Source: ZC4RG30 sp964632365 (GTDB lineage: Bacteria; Pseudomonadota; Gammaproteobacteria; Steroidobacterales; Steroidobacteraceae). Taken from it: 8,712 nucleotides of DNA. Where the stretch lies: assembly GCA_964632365.1 (NCBI GenBank), contig CAZWDR010000109.1, forward strand, positions 1-8,712, in the 5' to 3' direction. The position numbers and the translations under genes are program-made. Shown piece by piece: positions 5,842 through 8,712 of the stretch. Position 1 is the first letter of the stretch; the number at the start of each line of letters is the position of its first letter. Under the pieces are notes generated by a model. That model worked only from the letters and a program-made list of their open reading frames with translations, did not search any database and was not told where the DNA came from.

Positions 5842-7113
5842 GGCGCTCCAACCGACACCGCGCTCACCGCACTGCTGCTGGAACTGGGTCGCACCGTGGT
5901 GCTGCAGCTGGACCGCGGGTTGCAGCTCACCGCGGTACGCAACGAGGCGCTGCTCGGCGAATGGCGCGAGGGTGCGATGCGCCACGGCGATCGCCCTGCG
6001 ACGCTGCAATCCCTGCTGGCCGAACTGATGGCGCCGCTCCGCGCCCGCGACCTGGGCGCGCGGATCGCCGCAGCCGCCCGTGACTCCACCGCGCCCAGCC
6101 TGTACCTGGGCGTCGCGCCGCTGACGGTGCTGCGCGGTGGCGGGTCCGGACGCAGCGTCGCACTGAGCCTGCATCACGCGGCCGCTGGCGAAGGCACGTG
6201 GCTGGTGCTGCGCGACCTCTCCGCGCTCAGCGATGCGCAGCAGTTGCTCGCCGACACGCAGGTGGCCCTCGATTCAGCGATGGCGGCGCTGCGCGCGCCG
6301 GCACACGCGCTGCGCCTGTTCCTGTCCTCGGCGCTGGCCTCGATCAGCGCGATCCGCGCCGCGCTGCGCCTGCCGGCCCGCGACACCGCGACGCTGCGCG
6401 ACAAGCTCGTGCGGCTGCATGCCGCCACCGCGCAGCTGGCCGGCGAGGCCGGCGCCCTGTCGGTGGCGCCGATCCAGGATGCCTGCCATGCACTGCTGCA
6501 CGCGGTGATGTCGCTGCAGGATCAGCCGCAGCTCACCGGGGACGCGCTGCTGCCGCTGGCCGTGCTGGTCGATCGCATCGCCGCCGCGGCCGGCGTGCTC
6601 TGGCGCATCGAGGAGCAGCGTCACATCGACGCGCAGGCTGCACGCCAGCGCGCGCGACGCCAGCCGGACTGGGCCTTTGCCTCGGAGCGGCGCTGGTCGA
6701 GCTTCCTGCGCCATCGCAGCGAGGAGCTGGGCGTGCTGGTCACGTTGCAGATGCAGGGCGCCACGCAGGTGCCGAAGTCATTGCGCGCCAGTGTCGATGG
6801 GCTGCTGCAGCACCTGCTGCGCACGGCGGTCGAGCATGGCATCGAGACCCCGGAGGAACGGCTGCAGGCCTGCAAGCCCGCAGCCGCCACCGTGCGCGTC
6901 GCGTTCAGCATGCCGCAGCCCTCGCAGCTGCGCATGACCGTGCATGACGATGGGCGCGGCCGCGGGCCCGGACTCACATCCGTGCGTCGCGCGATGGCAC
7001 GCGTCGGCGGTCAGGTCGCGGTCGCCGCGAAGCCGGGGCAGTACACCGAGTTCACCATCGACCTGCCCGTCGATGCAGGCCAGAAGGCTGTCGCGCTCGT
7101 TGCCGCAACGTAA
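5830..7113 (+). CDS. CheA-like pseudo-histidine kinase (PAS-like, degenerate Hpt, HATPase_c-like)
   Basis: The frame gives 427 residues from GTG 5830, or 424 from TTG 5839. Residues about 18-135 resemble a PAS fold (VVLQLDRGLQLTAVRNEALL to GTWLVLRDLSALSDA). Residues about 140-260 are an all-helical Hpt-like domain. Where family members have H-x-L-K-G-x-A-G, this protein has AQLAGEAGAL (201-210), so the phospho-acceptor His is Ala201 and the Lys is Ala204. A His at 197 is one helix turn earlier. Residues about 315-414 match the CheA ATPase: LLRTAVEHGIETPEERL (329-345), VHDDGRG (371-377), a GPGL motif and a closing FTIDLP. The N-box Asn is Thr332, and only one residue separates the DDGRG box from the GPGL motif, so the ATP lid is absent. 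It is probably a pseudokinase or a scaffold for the upstream kinase. It is the last gene of the operon; no intrinsic terminator is visible after TAA 7111-7113. Confidence 0.8.
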   Translation: MTALGAPTDTALTALLLELGRTVVLQLDRGLQLTAVRNEALLGEWREGAMRHGDRPATLQSLLAELMAPLRARDLGARIAAAARDSTAPSLYLGVAPLTVLRGGGSGRSVALSLHHAAAGEGTWLVLRDLSALSDAQQLLADTQVALDSAMAALRAPAHALRLFLSSALASISAIRAALRLPARDTATLRDKLVRLHAATAQLAGEAGALSVAPIQDACHALLHAVMSLQDQPQLTGDALLPLAVLVDRIAAAAGVLWRIEEQRHIDAQAARQRARRQPDWAFASERRWSSFLRHRSEELGVLVTLQMQGATQVPKSLRASVDGLLQHLLRTAVEHGIETPEERLQACKPAAATVRVAFSMPQPSQLRMTVHDDGRGRGPGLTSVRRAMARVGGQVAVAAKPGQYTEFTIDLPVDAGQKAVALVAAT

Positions 7114-7167
7114 GCGCCGCGGACCTGCCGGTGTAGGGATGCACTGACCCGCACGTGATGACTGCGC

Positions 7168-7197
7168 GCAGGCGATCGCCTGCAATGCCGCCATTGC
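7168..7197. promoter_or_regulatory. Palindrome pair upstream of the glycosyltransferase promoter (candidate operator)
   Basis: GCAGGCGATCGCCTGC (7168-7183) is a perfect 16-bp palindrome. It is followed at once by GCAATG (7182-7187), CCGC, and CATTGC (7192-7197), a second perfect dyad that ends against the -35 box. The 9-mer TGCAATGCC (7181-7189) recurs at 7222-7230 over the -10 box, 41 bp or about four helix turns away. Such phasing suits a regulator bound on one DNA face. As RNA the first palindrome could form a 6-bp hairpin, but no T-run follows, so a terminator is unlikely. Confidence 0.5.
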
Positions 7198-7227
7198 TTG
7201 ACAAAGCACAGGGCCGGCGGGTGCAAT
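7198..7227 (+). promoter_or_regulatory. Sigma-70-like promoter for the glycosyltransferase gene
   Basis: TTGACA (7198-7203) is an exact -35 consensus. TGCAAT (7222-7227) matches the -10 box at 4/6 with an 18-bp spacer. Transcription would start near 7233-7236, about 20 bases before the ATG at 7255. The weak -10 box within a repeated operator-like motif suggests regulated use. Confidence 0.5.
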
Positions 7228-7252
7228 GCCCCTCACCACCGTGGTGGGGGGC
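7228..7252 (+). promoter_or_regulatory. Hairpin covering the glycosyltransferase ribosome binding site
   Basis: Bases 7228-7238 can pair with 7242-7252, an 11-bp stem (ten Watson-Crick pairs and one U-G) around a CCG loop. The right arm contains the G-rich ribosome site GGTGGGGGG (7243-7251), and the stem ends two bases before the ATG. RNA initiated at the promoter above would lack part of the left arm; read-through RNA from the upstream operon would carry the full stem. Confidence 0.5.
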
Positions 7253-7254
7253 GC

Positions 7255-8430
7255 ATGCATCTCGTTGACACAACGCTGTTTTACTCTCCCACCAGCGGTG
7301 GAGTACGCCGCTATCTGAATGCGAAGCACGCGTGGTATCAGCGCCAGCCGCACATCACGCATTCCCTGCTTGTCCCGGGCGATGCCACGCAGCTGCAGCG
7401 CGGCGGCGTCTCGACGCTGCGCGGCCATGTGGTGCCCGGCACGTTCAACTACCGCCTGCCGCTGGCGCCGCATCGCTGGAAGCGCATGCTGCACGATCTG
7501 TCCCCCGACCTGATCGAGGCCGGCGACGCGTTTCATCCGGCCTGGTGCGCGCTCGATGTGGCGCGCCGGCGCGGCATTCCGGCGGTGGCGTTCTTCCATT
7601 CGCACCTGCCCCGCCTGATCGGCATCCGGCTCGGACGCCACATGGGCCGCCTCACCGGCCGCTACCTGCGCTGGCTCTATGAGCAGTTCGACCTGGTGTT
7701 CGCGCCCAGCCGCGTGATGAGCGAGTTCCTGCGCAGCTTGGGCCTCACCAACGTGGCGTTGCAGCCGCTGGGGGTCGACACGTCGATCTTCCATCCCGCG
7801 CAGCGCGGCGCGCAGCTGCGCGAGCGTCTCGGCCTCGCGCCGGATGTGCGGCTGCTTGCCTATGCCGGGCGCTTCTCGGCCGAAAAGAACATCCACGTGC
7901 TGCATGACGCCTTCCGCCGCCTCGGCAACGGATACCACCTGCTGATGGTCGGTGGTGGCGAGTTCCAGCAGCCCGCGCCGAACATCACGCTGATTCCCTA
8001 CCATCGCGACAGCCACGAGCTGGCGCGCACGCTGGCCTCCGCCGACGCGCTGATCCATGCCGGCACCGCCGAGACCTTCGGCCTGGTGGTCATCGAGGCG
8101 ATGGCCTGCGGCCGGCCCGTGGTCGGCGTGCGGGCCAATGCCGTCGCCGAACTGGTCGACGACAACGTCGGCGTCACCGCCGCGGCGGCCGAGGGCGAAC
8201 TGATGGCCCGCGCGGTGCGCGATCTCTACGACCGAGACATCGATGCGCTCGGCCGTGCCGCCCGCGCACGCATCGAGGCGAAATACTCCTGGGACCGCGC
8301 GCTGCAGCACCAGCTGGCGCTGTATGACGGCCTCATCGAGAAGAAGCGCACGCTGCCGGCAGGCTGGGTCACCGCACGGCGCACGCCTGGCGAGCAGCAC
8401 GTGGTGCCGGCGCGGTCCTCGGGCAGCTGA
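7255..8430 (+). CDS. Glycosyltransferase family 4 (GT-B fold) protein
   Basis: This 391-residue protein has a complete GT4 retaining glycosyltransferase layout and probably transfers a sugar from a nucleotide donor to a lipid or surface-glycan acceptor in the cytoplasm. The N-terminal acceptor domain begins MHLVDTTLFYSPTSGGVRRY, with the Gly-Gly-Val loop (15-17) typical of GT4 enzymes, and includes VAFFHSHLPRL (111-121) and the segment FDLVFAPSRVM (145-155). The donor domain starts near residue 195. LLAYAGRFSAEKN (200-212) holds the basic donor-binding pair Arg206/Lys211. The E-x7-E motif is Glu273 and Glu281 in AETFGLVVIEAMACGRPVV. A C-terminal helix near 335-365 crosses back. The last 25 residues are a loose basic tail. 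The ATG at 7255 fits the conserved N-terminus and has a G-rich ribosome site 3-7 nt upstream. It has its own promoter. Donor and acceptor sugars cannot be told. Confidence 0.92.
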   Translation: MHLVDTTLFYSPTSGGVRRYLNAKHAWYQRQPHITHSLLVPGDATQLQRGGVSTLRGHVVPGTFNYRLPLAPHRWKRMLHDLSPDLIEAGDAFHPAWCALDVARRRGIPAVAFFHSHLPRLIGIRLGRHMGRLTGRYLRWLYEQFDLVFAPSRVMSEFLRSLGLTNVALQPLGVDTSIFHPAQRGAQLRERLGLAPDVRLLAYAGRFSAEKNIHVLHDAFRRLGNGYHLLMVGGGEFQQPAPNITLIPYHRDSHELARTLASADALIHAGTAETFGLVVIEAMACGRPVVGVRANAVAELVDDNVGVTAAAAEGELMARAVRDLYDRDIDALGRAARARIEAKYSWDRALQHQLALYDGLIEKKRTLPAGWVTARRTPGEQHVVPARSSGS

Positions 8431-8567
8431 CCGGCCCGGGCCCTCGCCCCGCCGGCAGCACGGCGCGGCTCTGCTCATTTCGCCAGGCGCTGCCTCAGCA
8501 GTTCGATGTTGCGACGCTGCTTCCGTGTAGCCGGCGAGAGCCTGGTGACGCGGCAGCCGATGGACGC
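8431..8567. other. Intergenic DNA after the glycosyltransferase gene
   Basis: No gene is supported here. A 10-bp palindrome, GGCCCGGGCC (8433-8442), lies three bases past the stop, but no T-run follows, so it is not a convincing terminator. A minus-strand frame ending at TGA (8477-8475) reads RRNIELLRQRLAK before its stop and stays open to the right edge, but has only a GTG at 8597 giving 40 residues. Its composition does not show the strong third-position bias of the window's genes. Confidence 0.4.
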
Positions 8568-8684
8568 GCGATCGGCGCCCTGAAGTTCTACCGGCACACG
8601 CGCGGCAGCGCCTTTCGCCCGGAGCAGTTGCGGGAGCTCGCGTCGCGTGCGGGGTCCGGTCAGGCGTGGCTGGTGAGGGCGTAG
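8568..8684 (+). pseudogene. Possible gene remnant: codon-biased open stretch without a start
   Basis: This plus-strand frame ends at TAG (8682-8684) and reads IGALKFYRHTRGSAFRPEQL and on to SGQAWLVRA. Almost all its third positions are G or C, as in the real genes here, while upstream in the same frame (8478-8567) the bias weakens. No ATG or GTG opens the frame before its last few codons. It may be the 3' end of a decayed or frameshifted gene, or chance. Its end overlaps the possible minus-strand gene by 25 bp, so at most one is likely intact. Confidence 0.2.
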
Positions 8685-8712
8685 AAGCGAAGGGTGCCGT
8701 CCGGCTGCGCCA
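8660..8712 (-). CDS. Possible C-terminal end of a minus-strand gene entering from the right edge
   Basis: The last 16 codons before a TGA (8662-8660) read AQPDGTLRFYALTSHA on the minus strand. All but one end in G or C, which fits a real gene in this genome. The fragment is too short to name. It would converge with the glycosyltransferase gene. Confidence 0.35.
   Translation of the reverse strand, partial: AQPDGTLRFYALTSHA

Noticed and set aside
4547..5851. 434-codon open frame on the minus strand opposite the kinase gene
   Set aside because: It mirrors the kinase in the complementary frame. The plus strand has intact HRD, DFG and SPE motifs, so the minus frame is a shadow.
7168..7183. 16-bp palindrome as the intrinsic terminator of the signalling operon
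   Set aside because: The 6-bp stem is followed by AATGCCGCC rather than a T-run. Its place just upstream of a -35 box fits an operator better.
8433..8442. GGCCCGGGCC palindrome as a terminator for the glycosyltransferase gene
   Set aside because: As RNA its central bases must form the loop, leaving about a 3-bp stem, and no T-run follows.
6778..8478. 566-codon open frame on the minus strand opposite the CheA-like and glycosyltransferase genes
   Set aside because: It covers parts of two real plus-strand genes and the promoter region between them, and it shows no recognisable domain or gene-like composition.
1..8712. CRISPR arrays, tRNA or rRNA genes, insertion sequences, attachment sites
   Set aside because: No spaced direct repeats, RNA-gene signatures, transposase-like frames or terminal inverted repeats were seen. 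The only tandem repeats are short in-frame linker repeats inside genes.

Overview
The window is very GC-rich DNA, with G or C at almost every third codon position. Gene content points to a Gram-negative bacterium with a type II secretion system: a GspA/ExeA C-terminus directly followed by GspB, a Sec-exported protein, and a TonB-type C-terminal domain. A gammaproteobacterium of the Xanthomonadales or a nearby order fits best. The taxon is inferred from gene content only.

Left part (1-2618): the 3' end of gspA (its ATPase half lies left of the window) and complete gspB, both on the plus strand, form the gspAB pair that helps place the secretin in the envelope. A minus-strand gene for a secreted protein with two similar NTF2-like halves converges on gspB. 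The two stop codons abut with no base between them.

Middle (2619-7113): a divergent intergenic region with palindromes separates that gene from a three-gene plus-strand operon with overlapping ends (11 bp and 4 bp). The first gene fuses a degenerate receiver domain, one membrane helix, a helical repeat region and a periplasmic TonB C-terminal domain. The second fuses a degenerate receiver to a Hanks-type Ser/Thr kinase whose catalytic residues are intact. The third resembles CheA but lacks the phospho-acceptor His, the N-box Asn and the ATP lid. Together they look like a signalling unit in which the His-Asp relay parts have become scaffolds and the Ser/Thr kinase is the only apparently competent enzyme. 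This is the best candidate for an undescribed system here.

Right part (7114-8712): a 141-bp intergenic region carries a 16-bp perfect palindrome, a second inverted repeat, a 9-bp direct repeat, a promoter with a consensus -35 box, and a hairpin that covers the ribosome binding site of the next gene. That gene encodes a complete GT4-family glycosyltransferase. The last 280 bases hold no convincing complete gene. They contain a codon-biased open stretch without a start, possibly a gene remnant, and the last codons of a possible minus-strand gene entering from the right.
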